A stretch of 56,667 bases of DNA from Thermoactinomyces intermedius (GTDB lineage Bacteria > Bacillota > Bacilli > Thermoactinomycetales > Thermoactinomycetaceae): assembly GCF_016055025.1 (NCBI RefSeq), contig NZ_JAECVW010000013.1. One strand, written 5' to 3'. The notes below the pieces were generated by a model. It did not search any database, was not told the origin of the DNA, and was given only the letters and a program-made list of their open reading frames with translations. Both the position numbers and the translations under genes were made by a program. Every line of letters starts with the position of its first letter. Within the stretch, counting starts at the first letter, position 1. Shown here piece after piece: positions 17,128 to 25,936 of the stretch.

Positions 17128-18483
17128 GTGATTCACATCCAAGAATTATGGTCCCAAACGTTGGATTCCATCCAAAACAAAATCAGCAAGCCCAGTTTTG
17201 AAACCTGGCTCAAGGCGACCGAAGCCATCGACATGGAAAATGACATCCTGATTGTCTGCGCCCCCAATGATTTTGCCCGGGACTGGCTGGAATCGCGCTA
17301 TGCCGATTTGGTGCGGGACACCTTGAAGGAAGTAACCGGCGGCTCAAAAATCGGCGTCAAATTTGTCAGCCAAACCCAGGAAAAAAGCCATCATGAATCG
17401 GCAAATGAACCGCAACAACCCGCGGCGGAAAACGGGGAAGACGAAAAGGACCCCGGCTCCCAACTGAATCCGAGGTACACTTTTGACACGTTTGTCATCG
17501 GTTCCGGGAACCGGTTTGCCCACGCGGCTTCCCTGGCGGTGGCCGAAGCGCCGGCCAAAGCTTACAACCCTTTGTTCATCTATGGCGGCGTCGGCCTTGG
17601 AAAAACACACTTGATGCATGCCATCGGTCATTATGTACTGAAACATGATCCGTCCAGCCGGGTGGTGTACATCTCATCCGAAAAATTCACCAATGAATTC
17701 ATCAATTCGATCCGGGACAACAAAACGATCCAGTTCCGGAACAAATACCGTTCCGTGGATATCCTGTTGATCGACGACATTCAGTTTTTGGCGGGTAAAG
17801 AACAGACCCAGGAAGAGTTTTTCCACACCTTCAACGCATTGCATGACGCCAACAAACAAATCATCATTTCCAGCGACCGGCCGCCCAAGGAAATTCCCAC
17901 ACTGGAAGACCGTTTGCGCTCGCGTTTTGAATGGGGGCTGATCACTGATGTGCAACCGCCGGATTTGGAAACGCGGATCGCGATCTTGCGAAAGAAAGCA
18001 ATAGCTGATAATTTAGATGTTCCAAGTGAAGTCCTTGCATTTATCGCGGATCGTGTGGATACAAACATTCGCGAGCTGGAAGGTGCGTTGATCCGGGTTG
18101 TGGCTTATTCGGCCCTGTTAAACCAACCCATCACTCCCGATCTTGCACTGGAGGCACTGAAGGATATCATGCCCGATTCAAAGCCAAGAATGTTCAGCAT
18201 TCATATTATTCAACAGACGGTCTGTGATTATTACCGGCTCCGCATAGAGGATTTAAAAAGTAAAAAGCGAACCAAGTCGGTGGCATTTCCGAGACAGATT
18301 GCCATGTACCTGTGCCGGGAAATGACGGAGTTCTCTTTGCCGAAAATCGGGGAAGATTTCGGAGGGCGCGATCATACGACCGTGATTCATGCACACGAAA
18401 AAATCAGCCGCATGATCGAAGAAGACCCGCAAGTCAAAGAAGTGATCAAACAGTTGAAACAACAACTCCAACGCAAAGCTTAA
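17128..18483 (+). CDS. dnaA: chromosomal replication initiator DnaA
   Basis: 451 residues from the GTG at 17128, which has GGAAGGAGGT seven bases upstream; a longer frame from 17047 would run through the DnaA boxes and has no family support. Domain I (ELWSQTLDSIQNKISKPSFETW) is followed by a Glu/Pro-rich linker, the AAA+ domain with Walker A GGVGLGKTHL (153-162) and Walker B ILLIDDIQFL, the RSRFEWG sensor region, and domain IV with GGRDHTTVIHA, which reads the DnaA box. Origin boxes lie on both sides of the gene. Confidence 0.98.
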   Translation: MIHIQELWSQTLDSIQNKISKPSFETWLKATEAIDMENDILIVCAPNDFARDWLESRYADLVRDTLKEVTGGSKIGVKFVSQTQEKSHHESANEPQQPAAENGEDEKDPGSQLNPRYTFDTFVIGSGNRFAHAASLAVAEAPAKAYNPLFIYGGVGLGKTHLMHAIGHYVLKHDPSSRVVYISSEKFTNEFINSIRDNKTIQFRNKYRSVDILLIDDIQFLAGKEQTQEEFFHTFNALHDANKQIIISSDRPPKEIPTLEDRLRSRFEWGLITDVQPPDLETRIAILRKKAIADNLDVPSEVLAFIADRVDTNIRELEGALIRVVAYSALLNQPITPDLALEALKDIMPDSKPRMFSIHIIQQTVCDYYRLRIEDLKSKKRTKSVAFPRQIAMYLCREMTEFSLPKIGEDFGGRDHTTVIHAHEKISRMIEEDPQVKEVIKQLKQQLQRKA

Positions 18484-18493
18484 AAGCGGTGCC

Positions 18494-18650
18494 TGTGGAA
18501 ACTGTGGATAAGGTGTACAAGCTTATGCACACTTTCTCCACAGCCGGCAATCCGCTTTATACCTGGACCAAACGAGGTTTTCCACATTATCCACAACCCC
18601 TACTACTAGTGCTACTGCAATTTTAAAAAATATATATATGTACAAGCGTC
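18494..18650. other. oriC: oriC, downstream region with DnaA-trios and unwinding element
   Basis: Boxes: TGTGGAAAC 18494 (imperfect), TGTGGATAA 18503, TTCTCCACA 18534 and TTTTCCACA 18578 (one mismatch each), TTATCCACA 18587. Right after the last box come ACCCC and then triplets CTA CTA CTA GTG CTA CTG (18600-18617), matching DnaA-trio repeats read on the other strand, then an A/T run to about 18640. This is the incC-type basal unwinding system, placed between dnaA and dnaN as in B. subtilis. Confidence 0.9.
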
Positions 18651-18722
18651 CTGTTTTATGCATGCCTGTCATGATTTTTCCCAAAACAATTTTTGGTTTT
18701 ATCACCAACAAGGAGGATCGAT

Positions 18723-19856
18723 ATGAAGTTCCGTGTCATCAAATCAGCTTTGGTTGATGCTGTTTCTCAAGTATCCAAAGCGGTTTCTTCCAAAACAACC
18801 ATCCCCATTCTCACCGGGATTAAAATTGCTGTGGATGAAGATGGGCTCACTCTGACCGGAAGCAATTCGGACATTACCATTCAGGTGCATGTTCCCGTCA
18901 AAAAAGAGGACTTGGATCAGGTATTCGTGGAAAAAATAGGTAGTATCGTACTCCCCGGACGCATCTTTGGCGAGCTTGTCCGCAAATTGCCCGGCGATGA
19001 AGTGGAATGGATCACCAATGATCAATTCCAAACCACCATCCGATCGGATATGGCGGAATTTCAACTGAACGGATTGGATCCGGTGGAATATCCGCGCTTG
19101 CCGTATTTATCCACAGACCAGATGTTCAGTATTTCCGCCGATGCACTCAAGTCCCTGATCCGGCAGACCGGATTTGCCGTGGCCGCCAAAGAAGCAAGGG
19201 GCGTATTGACCGGAGTTTTGTTTCAACTGGAAAACGGGGTGTTGACCTGCATCGCCACGGACAGCCACCGTTTGTCCAAACAACAGGCTCAAGTGGAAGC
19301 TTCCCCGGAAGTGACACTGAAAAATGTGATCGTCCCGGGCAAAAGTTTGTCGGAACTGGCCAAGACCCTGGGGGATTATTCCGGATATGTGGATATCCTG
19401 ATTGCGGAAAATCAAATTCTGGTAAAAACCGATGAATTCTCGTTTTATTCCCGTTTGCTGGATGGGACCTATCCTGACACCAACCGGGTGATTCCCGAAC
19501 GCGGTGAGACGGAACTGGTTTCCTCCACCAAGGAATTGTTACAATCCGTTGATCGTGCATCCCTGATCAGTCGGGATGGCCGGGATAATGTGATAAAATG
19601 GACTATAAAAGACGGAAAAGTGGAAGTTCACTCCACCGCCCAAGATATTGGAAGTGTGTCTGAAGAAGTGAATGCCAAGGTGAACGGGCCGGAAATGAGC
19701 ATCTCTTTTAATGCGCGTTACATGATAGAAGCTCTCCGCTCCATTGAAAGCGATGAAATCCGGATTCAATTCACAGGCGCGATGACACCGTTTATGATCC
19801 AACCGACGGACCGGGATGATTCGCTCCATCTGATCGTGCCGGTTCGCACCCGTTAG
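18723..19856 (+). CDS. dnaN: DNA polymerase III beta sliding clamp
   Basis: 377 residues from the ATG at 18723 (MKFRVIKSALVDAVSQVSKA), with AAGGAGGAT upstream; an upstream in-frame GTG has no site. DnaN forms the dimeric ring that tethers polymerase to DNA. It shows the three repeated clamp folds, with family pieces PILTGIKIAVDEDGLTLTGS, the conserved RQTGFAVAAKEARGVLTGV segment, and the C-terminal end MTPFMIQPTD...HLIVPVRTR near the binding pocket for clamp-binding peptides. Confidence 0.97.
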   Translation: MKFRVIKSALVDAVSQVSKAVSSKTTIPILTGIKIAVDEDGLTLTGSNSDITIQVHVPVKKEDLDQVFVEKIGSIVLPGRIFGELVRKLPGDEVEWITNDQFQTTIRSDMAEFQLNGLDPVEYPRLPYLSTDQMFSISADALKSLIRQTGFAVAAKEARGVLTGVLFQLENGVLTCIATDSHRLSKQQAQVEASPEVTLKNVIVPGKSLSELAKTLGDYSGYVDILIAENQILVKTDEFSFYSRLLDGTYPDTNRVIPERGETELVSSTKELLQSVDRASLISRDGRDNVIKWTIKDGKVEVHSTAQDIGSVSEEVNAKVNGPEMSISFNARYMIEALRSIESDEIRIQFTGAMTPFMIQPTDRDDSLHLIVPVRTR

Positions 19857-19897
19857 AATAAATCGGCACGGATGACGCCCGAAAAGGAGGACTGGGA

Positions 19898-20113
19898 TTG
19901 GAATCCATCAAGATTGACACACCGTACATCACATTGGGACAACTCTTAAAACGCCTGGATGTGATCGACAGCGGCGGACAAGCCAAATACTTTTTGCAAG
20001 AGGAAACGGTAAAAGTCAACGGCAAAGTGGAAACGAGACGGGGAAGAAAAATTTATCCCCAAGATCAAGTGGATATCTCCGGGTTCGGGTCTGTGATCGT
20101 GTCGGGCCGGTAA
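19898..20113 (+). CDS. yaaA: S4-domain RNA-binding protein YaaA
   Basis: 71 residues from a TTG start at 19898, selected because AAGGAGG is seven bases upstream and the next candidates fall inside the domain. It is a single S4-like fold: LGQLLKRLDVIDSGGQAKYFL and VKVNGKVETRRGRKIYPQDQVD. The B. subtilis protein, in the same place between dnaN and recF, has been linked to 50S ribosome assembly. Confidence 0.92.
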   Translation: MESIKIDTPYITLGQLLKRLDVIDSGGQAKYFLQEETVKVNGKVETRRGRKIYPQDQVDISGFGSVIVSGR

Positions 20114-20128
20114 GGGAGGATCTTCGTT

Positions 20129-21247
20129 TTGCGTGTCCAAACCCTGGAATTGAAACAGTACCGAAACATTGAGAAACTTCATCTGCATTGTCCGGAGGAG
20201 CTTCATTTTTTTGTCGGCCCCAATGCCCAAGGAAAAACCAACATCCTCGAATCCCTTTATGTCCTTGCGCTTGGCAAATCACACCGCACACGGACTCATA
20301 AAGAACTGATCCGTTTTGGCCAAAAGGCATCCTTTCTCAAGTGCAGAGTAAAAAAAGGAAATGAGATCCAGCGTCTGGAAATCAGTTTATCGGACAAAGG
20401 AAAAAAAGTGAGTCGGAACGGGGTGGAACAAAGGAAGTTGAGTCAGTATATCGGCTCGCTTCCTGCTGTCCTCTTTGCGCCGGAGGATCTGGCGCTGGTC
20501 AAAGGAAGCCCGCAGGTTCGACGCCGTTTTTTAGATATGGAGATTGGCCAGGTGAGTCCTCAATATGTGCATGATTTGTCGCAATTAAACAAATTGCTCG
20601 TGCAGAGAAACAGCTTGTTGAAACAACTTTCCCGGCAAAAGCAGGAGGATTCCCCTTTATTGGAGGTATTGGATGAACAATTTGCCGCTTTGTCCGTCCG
20701 TTTATGGAAAAAAAGAAAACAATTTTTGAAATCCCTCACCCGATGGGCGTGTGAAATTCATCAGGCCATTACGCAACAGCCGGATGAGCTGGTGATCAAG
20801 TACCGCCCTTCTTTTCCTTTGCCTGAATCATCCGGGCCGGATGAATGGGCGGGGATTTTGCGGTCGGAACTGAAAAAAAACCGCCGAAAAGAAGTGATGC
20901 GGGGAAGTACCGTCATCGGGCCGCAACGGGATGACATCCGGTTGTTTCTGGGGGAGATGGATCTTCATCATTACGGTTCCCAGGGACAGCAACGAACCGC
21001 CGCCTTGTCGCTCAAGCTGGCGGAAATCGAATTGATTCATCAGGAAATCGGTTATTATCCCATATTATTATTGGATGATGTGTTGTCCGAATTGGATGAC
21101 ATGCGCAAAACGCATTTATTGAAGGCCATTTCCGGACGTGTCCAAACCTTTGTGACCACCACCGGTTTGGACGGGATCCATCCGGATATCTTGTCCGGAG
21201 CCAAAATCTATCAGGTGAAGCAAGGACATATTACGGAATCGGGGTGA
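20129..21247 (+). CDS. recF: DNA replication and repair protein RecF
   Basis: 372 residues from a TTG start at 20129, with GGGAGGA upstream. RecF is an SMC-like ABC ATPase that loads RecA at gaps with RecO and RecR. The N-terminal ELKQYRNIEKLHLHC is followed by Walker A VGPNAQGKTNILES (about 31-44), the signature GSQGQQRTAALSLKLAE near 284-300, and Walker B ILLLDDVLSELD near 311-322. Standard length. It precedes remB, whose start nearly abuts the recF stop. Confidence 0.97.
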   Translation: MRVQTLELKQYRNIEKLHLHCPEELHFFVGPNAQGKTNILESLYVLALGKSHRTRTHKELIRFGQKASFLKCRVKKGNEIQRLEISLSDKGKKVSRNGVEQRKLSQYIGSLPAVLFAPEDLALVKGSPQVRRRFLDMEIGQVSPQYVHDLSQLNKLLVQRNSLLKQLSRQKQEDSPLLEVLDEQFAALSVRLWKKRKQFLKSLTRWACEIHQAITQQPDELVIKYRPSFPLPESSGPDEWAGILRSELKKNRRKEVMRGSTVIGPQRDDIRLFLGEMDLHHYGSQGQQRTAALSLKLAEIELIHQEIGYYPILLLDDVLSELDDMRKTHLLKAISGRVQTFVTTTGLDGIHPDILSGAKIYQVKQGHITESG

Positions 21248-21252
21248 ATGAA

Positions 21253-21495
21253 GTGTTTATCCACTTGGGTGGAAGCCGGATGATTTGCATTCGCGAAGTG
21301 ATAGCCATACTGGACGCAAATGTTGCGAAGAATGCAACGCCACCGTTTTTGAACGCTTGCCATCAGAAAAAGAAAATTGAACATTTGTCTCCTGACGAAA
21401 TCAAATCGTATGTGATCACCACACATCACATCTATGCATCGCCCATTTCTTCAACCACATTGAAAAAACGGGCCGATTTGACTCAAAAGATATAG
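21253..21495 (+). CDS. remB: extracellular matrix regulator RemB
   Basis: About 80 residues. The homologous B. subtilis protein (YaaB/RemB) starts at the strand corresponding to VFIHLGG, which favours the GTG at 21253; a GTG at 21244 would overlap the recF stop and has no room for a ribosome-binding site, while GGGGTGA lies six bases ahead of 21253. The DUF370-type core reads FIHLGGSRMICIREVIAILD, with the end SSTTLKKRADL. RemB and RemA regulate matrix and osmotic genes in Bacillus. The gene occupies the standard recF-remB-gyrB place. Confidence 0.88.
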   Translation: MFIHLGGSRMICIREVIAILDANVAKNATPPFLNACHQKKKIEHLSPDEIKSYVITTHHIYASPISSTTLKKRADLTQKI

Positions 21496-21539
21496 AACCG
21501 AGTTTATCAGTTATGGAAGAAGGAAGCAGGTGACCGAGA

Positions 21540-23453
21540 GTGTCCATTCAACAAACAAATTATGATGAAACACAAATTCAGGTGTTAGAAGGTCTGGAAG
21601 CCGTCCGAAAGCGGCCGGGGATGTATATTGGTTCCACTTCCAGCCGCGGTCTCCATCATTTGGTGTGGGAAGTGGTGGACAACAGCATCGACGAAGCACT
21701 GGCCGGCCGTTGCGATACCATTCAGGTGATTGTCAATGAAGACAACAGTGTGACCGTGATTGACAACGGAGGCGGGATTCCTGTCGGGATCCACCCAAAA
21801 ATGGGCCGTCCGGCGGTGGAGGTTGTGATGACGGTCCTTCATGCCGGGGGTAAATTCGGCGGAGACGGATACAAATTTTCAGGCGGTTTGCACGGCGTGG
21901 GGGTTTCCGTTGTCAACGCGTTGTCCACGTGGTTGTCGGTCGAAGTGAAGCGGGACGGGAAGATTTATCATCAACGTTATCAACGAGGGGTTCCGGAAGC
22001 GGATTTGGAAGTGATCGGGGAAACAGAGGAAACAGGGACCAAAATCACCTTTAAACCGGATCCCGAAATCTTCACGGAAACCACTGAGTTTGATTTCAAC
22101 ATTTTGCAAAACCGCCTGCGCGAACTCGCTTTCTTAAACGGCGGCGTAAAAATTATTTTGAAAGATTTGCGCGGCGAAGAAGAAAAAGAAGTGGTTTTCC
22201 AGTTTGAAGGCGGAATCCGGTCGTTTGTGGAGCATTTGAACCGGAATCGCGAAGTGTTGAATCAACCGCCGGTATACATTCAGGGGGAACGGGATTCCAT
22301 CCTGATTGAAATCGCTTTGCAATACAACGATTCTTTTACATCCAACATTTATTCTTATGCCAATAACATTCACACGCACGAAGGCGGCACGCATGAAGCC
22401 GGCTTTAAATCGGCTCTGACGCGCGTGATCAATGATTATGCCCGCCGGAACAACCTTTTGAAGGATAATGACAGCAATCTGACCGGGGATGACGTACGGG
22501 AAGGCTTGACCGCCATTATCAGCGTGAAAATTATGGATCCTCAGTTTGAAGGGCAAACCAAAACCAAACTGGGGAACAGTGAAGCCCGTTCCGCAACCGA
22601 GCAGCTCTTTGCCGATCATTTCCAAACCTATTTGGACGAACATCCCGCGGAAGCGAAAAAAATCATCAACAAAGCAGTGATGGCGTCCCGTGCCCGCCAA
22701 GCCGCCCGCAAAGCCCGGGAATTGACGCGGCGCAAAAACGCGTTGGAGGTCAGTGCATTGCCCGGGAAATTGGCGGATTGCACCTCCCGCAGCGCTCAGG
22801 ACAGCGAGCTTTTCATTGTGGAGGGGGATTCTGCCGGCGGTACGGCAAAACAAGGTCGGGATCGGATGTTCCAAGCCATTTTGCCGTTGAAAGGAAAAAT
22901 CATCAATGTGGAAAAAGCGCGACTGGACCGGGCGCTTTCCAATGATGAGATTCGCACCATCATTACGGCATTGGGGACCGGAATCGGTGATGATTTCAAT
23001 ATTGAAAAGGCCCGTTATCACAAAATCATCATCATGACGGATGCCGACGTCGACGGTGCCCACATCCGGACTTTGCTGCTCACCTTCTTTTACCGGTACA
23101 TGCGTCCGTTGATTGAACATGGATATGTGTATATTGCCCAACCGCCTCTGTATAAAATCACGCAAGGCAAAAAGATCCGGTATGCGTTCAATGACAAGAT
23201 GAAAGATGAAATCGTGGCCGAACTCGAAGGCAAAGGGAAAATCGAGATCCAACGGTACAAAGGGTTGGGGGAAATGAACGCCACCCAGCTGTGGGAAACC
23301 ACCATGGATCCGGAAAGCCGCACATTGCTCCGGGTTTCTTTGCAAGATGCCATGGATGCCGATGAAGTGTTTGAGATGTTGATGGGTGACCGCGTAGCAC
23401 CGCGTCGGGAATTTATCAAGGAGTATGCACAGCAGGCGAACCTTGATATTTAG
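21540..23453 (+). CDS. gyrB: DNA gyrase subunit B
   Basis: 637 residues from a GTG at 21540. It carries the GHKL ATPase with VWEVVDNSIDEALAG (ATP-binding Asn), DNGGGIPV and the lid GGLHGVGVSVVNALS, the transducer, and the TOPRIM domain with EGDSAGGTAKQGRD and the metal triplet region DADVDGAHI. The tail RYKGLGEMNATQLWETTMDPE is typical. Gyrase B hydrolyses ATP to drive supercoiling with GyrA, encoded 26 bp downstream. Confidence 0.98.
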   Translation: MSIQQTNYDETQIQVLEGLEAVRKRPGMYIGSTSSRGLHHLVWEVVDNSIDEALAGRCDTIQVIVNEDNSVTVIDNGGGIPVGIHPKMGRPAVEVVMTVLHAGGKFGGDGYKFSGGLHGVGVSVVNALSTWLSVEVKRDGKIYHQRYQRGVPEADLEVIGETEETGTKITFKPDPEIFTETTEFDFNILQNRLRELAFLNGGVKIILKDLRGEEEKEVVFQFEGGIRSFVEHLNRNREVLNQPPVYIQGERDSILIEIALQYNDSFTSNIYSYANNIHTHEGGTHEAGFKSALTRVINDYARRNNLLKDNDSNLTGDDVREGLTAIISVKIMDPQFEGQTKTKLGNSEARSATEQLFADHFQTYLDEHPAEAKKIINKAVMASRARQAARKARELTRRKNALEVSALPGKLADCTSRSAQDSELFIVEGDSAGGTAKQGRDRMFQAILPLKGKIINVEKARLDRALSNDEIRTIITALGTGIGDDFNIEKARYHKIIIMTDADVDGAHIRTLLLTFFYRYMRPLIEHGYVYIAQPPLYKITQGKKIRYAFNDKMKDEIVAELEGKGKIEIQRYKGLGEMNATQLWETTMDPESRTLLRVSLQDAMDADEVFEMLMGDRVAPRREFIKEYAQQANLDI

Positions 23454-23479
23454 GCGAGTGTAGAACGGAGAGATGAACA

Positions 23480-25936
23480 ATGGAAGAAATGAACCGTATC
23501 CAAGAAGTCAATATCAGTAAGGAAATGAAAACCTCTTTCCTGGACTATGCGATGAGCGTGATCGTGAGCCGGGCGTTGCCGGATGTCCGCGATGGGTTAA
23601 AACCGGTTCACCGGCGGATTTTGTACACCTTTTACGAGTTGGGGATGACGCCGGATAAGCCGTACAAAAAATCTTCCCGTCTCGTCGGAAACGTGACGGC
23701 AAATTATCACCCGCACGGGGATGCAGCCGTGTACGATTCCATGGTGCGGATGGCACAAGACTTTACTTACCGTTATCCGCTTGTCGACGGACACGGGAAC
23801 TTCGGATCCGTGGACGGGGACCCGCCGGCGGCCATGCGTTATACCGAAGCGAGGATGGCTGCCATCAATCTGGAAATGCTTCGCGACATCCAAAAAGACA
23901 CCATCGATTTCACGCCGAACTACGACGGGCAACAAGAGGAACCGGTGGTGCTGCCTTCCCGTTTTCCGAATCTCCTTGTCAACGGGGCTTCGGGGATTGC
24001 GGTCGGGATGGCAACCAACATCCCCCCGCATAATTTGAAAGAAGTGATCGACGGCATCCTGTTGTTGCTGGAAAATCAGGATGTGTCCGTTGAGGAATTG
24101 CTCAAAGTGATCAAAGGGCCGGATTTCCCCACCGGCGGCATCATTTTGGGATATGACGGAATCCGCAAAGCGTACCGCACCGGTCGCGGAAGCATTCAAA
24201 TCCGGGCGAAAACGCGGATTGAAGAAGCCCGAAACGGAAAAATGCGGATTGTGGTGGACGAACTTCCGTTCCAGGTCAATAAAGCGAAACTGATCGAAAA
24301 AATCGCCGAACTGGTACGGGATAAAAAGATCGACGGAATCACCGATTTAAGGGATGAATCCGACCGCAACGGAATGCGTGTGGTGATTGAGCTCCGCAAA
24401 GATGTGAATCCGCAGGTGGTTTTGAACAACCTGTACAAATACACCAACTTGCAAACCAGTTTTGGTATCAACATGCTGGCTTTGGTCGACGGCCAACCGC
24501 GCGTGTTAAATTTGAAGCAGATGATCCAACATTACGTGGACCATCAAATCGAAGTGATTCGTCGCCGGACCCAATATGATTTGAACAAAGCGGAAGACCG
24601 GGCACACATTTTGGAAGGGCTCCGGATTGCTCTGGATCACATTGACGAAGTGATTGATTTGATCCGCTCCTCAAAAACCACGCAGGAAGCGAGAACCGGC
24701 CTGATGGAACGGTTCGGCCTGTCCGAAAAACAAGCCCAGGCCATCCTCGACATGCGGCTGCACCGTTTAACCGGTTTGGAACGGGAAAAAATCGAGAGTG
24801 AATATAAAGAACTGCAAAAGTTGATCTCCAAATTGCGTGCCATTCTTGCCGACGAGAACAAAATCCGGGGAGTGTTGCGCAAGGAAATCACCGAAATCAA
24901 AGAGAAATACGGCGACGAACGCCGGACCATGATCAAAATTGAAGAAGACAACATCGACATTGAGGATCTGATCCCGGAAGATGAAGTCTCCATCATGATG
25001 ACGCAAAGAGGGTATATCAAGCGGGTGCCGCTTTCCACCTACCGCGCGCAAAAACGGGGCGGAAAAGGCATCACGGGAATGGGAACCCGTGACGACGATC
25101 TGGTTCAGCACATGTTTGTCACCCATTCACACAGCACGCTGCTTTTCTTTTCCAACAAAGGAAAGGTTTATCGCCTGAAAGCTTATGAAGTTCCGGAACT
25201 GGGACGGACGGCGAAAGGCACCCCGGTGATCAATTTGATTCAAATTGATCAAGGGGAACGGATCGAAGCCGTCATTCCGGTCAAAGAATTTACCCCGAAC
25301 CAATTCCTCTTCTTTGTCACAGCAGAAGGAGTGGTGAAGAAAACCGCATTAAGCGAGTTTGAAAACATCCGCCGCAACGGATTGTTCGCCATCAATTTGC
25401 GTGACGGGGACGATCTGGTGGGCGTGCGCCTGACCGACGGGGATCAGGAAGTGATCATGGGAACACGGCACGGCATGTCCATCCGTTTCCATGAATCCGA
25501 CGTCCGTGAAATGGGACGTTCTGCCACCGGGGTAAAAGGAATCACCTTGGGCGAAGGAGACCGCATCATTGACATGGATATCGTGGTTCCGGACAGCTAC
25601 GTCATGATCGTGACCGAAAACGGCTACGGAAAACGGACGCCGATTGATGAATACCGGATTCAATCGCGTGGGGGCAAAGGGATTAAAACGTTAAGCCTGA
25701 CGGAGAAAAAAGGCGAAGTGGTTGCGCACAAAGTGGTGTCGGAAGATGAGGATCTCATGATTGCCACGCAATCGGGCGTCGTGATCCGGATCAAAGTTGC
25801 GGATATTTCCATCATGGGCCGGTATGCCCAAGGCGTTCGTCTGATTCGGGTGGATGAAGACGAAGTTTCCGCGGTGGCCCGGGTGCCGGCCGAGGAAGAA
25901 AACGATGAAAAAGAAGAGAAAGAACCGGATGCTTAA
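23480..25936 (+). CDS. gyrA: DNA gyrase subunit A
   Basis: 818 residues. The catalytic tyrosine is Y121 in AAMRYTEARM; the winged-helix region reads NYHPHGDAAVYDSMVRMAQDF. The C-terminal beta-pinwheel carries the gyrase-specific GyrA box QKRGGKGITG (about 520-535), proving gyrase rather than topoisomerase IV, and the tail is acidic (EEENDEKEEKEPDA). The position equal to E. coli Ser83 is alanine here (GDAAVYD), see findings. The stop codon overlaps the stop of the convergent yaaC gene. Confidence 0.98.
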   Translation: MEEMNRIQEVNISKEMKTSFLDYAMSVIVSRALPDVRDGLKPVHRRILYTFYELGMTPDKPYKKSSRLVGNVTANYHPHGDAAVYDSMVRMAQDFTYRYPLVDGHGNFGSVDGDPPAAMRYTEARMAAINLEMLRDIQKDTIDFTPNYDGQQEEPVVLPSRFPNLLVNGASGIAVGMATNIPPHNLKEVIDGILLLLENQDVSVEELLKVIKGPDFPTGGIILGYDGIRKAYRTGRGSIQIRAKTRIEEARNGKMRIVVDELPFQVNKAKLIEKIAELVRDKKIDGITDLRDESDRNGMRVVIELRKDVNPQVVLNNLYKYTNLQTSFGINMLALVDGQPRVLNLKQMIQHYVDHQIEVIRRRTQYDLNKAEDRAHILEGLRIALDHIDEVIDLIRSSKTTQEARTGLMERFGLSEKQAQAILDMRLHRLTGLEREKIESEYKELQKLISKLRAILADENKIRGVLRKEITEIKEKYGDERRTMIKIEEDNIDIEDLIPEDEVSIMMTQRGYIKRVPLSTYRAQKRGGKGITGMGTRDDDLVQHMFVTHSHSTLLFFSNKGKVYRLKAYEVPELGRTAKGTPVINLIQIDQGERIEAVIPVKEFTPNQFLFFVTAEGVVKKTALSEFENIRRNGLFAINLRDGDDLVGVRLTDGDQEVIMGTRHGMSIRFHESDVREMGRSATGVKGITLGEGDRIIDMDIVVPDSYVMIVTENGYGKRTPIDEYRIQSRGGKGIKTLSLTEKKGEVVAHKVVSEDEDLMIATQSGVVIRIKVADISIMGRYAQGVRLIRVDEDEVSAVARVPAEEENDEKEEKEPDA

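Noticed and set aside
21917..21932. CACGTG palindrome in gyrB resembling parS
   Set aside because: Only the central eight bases match; the arms do not.
22134..23480. Long open frame on the minus strand of gyrB (448 codons)
   Set aside because: A shadow of gyrB codon bias; no recognisable domain and no ribosome-binding site.
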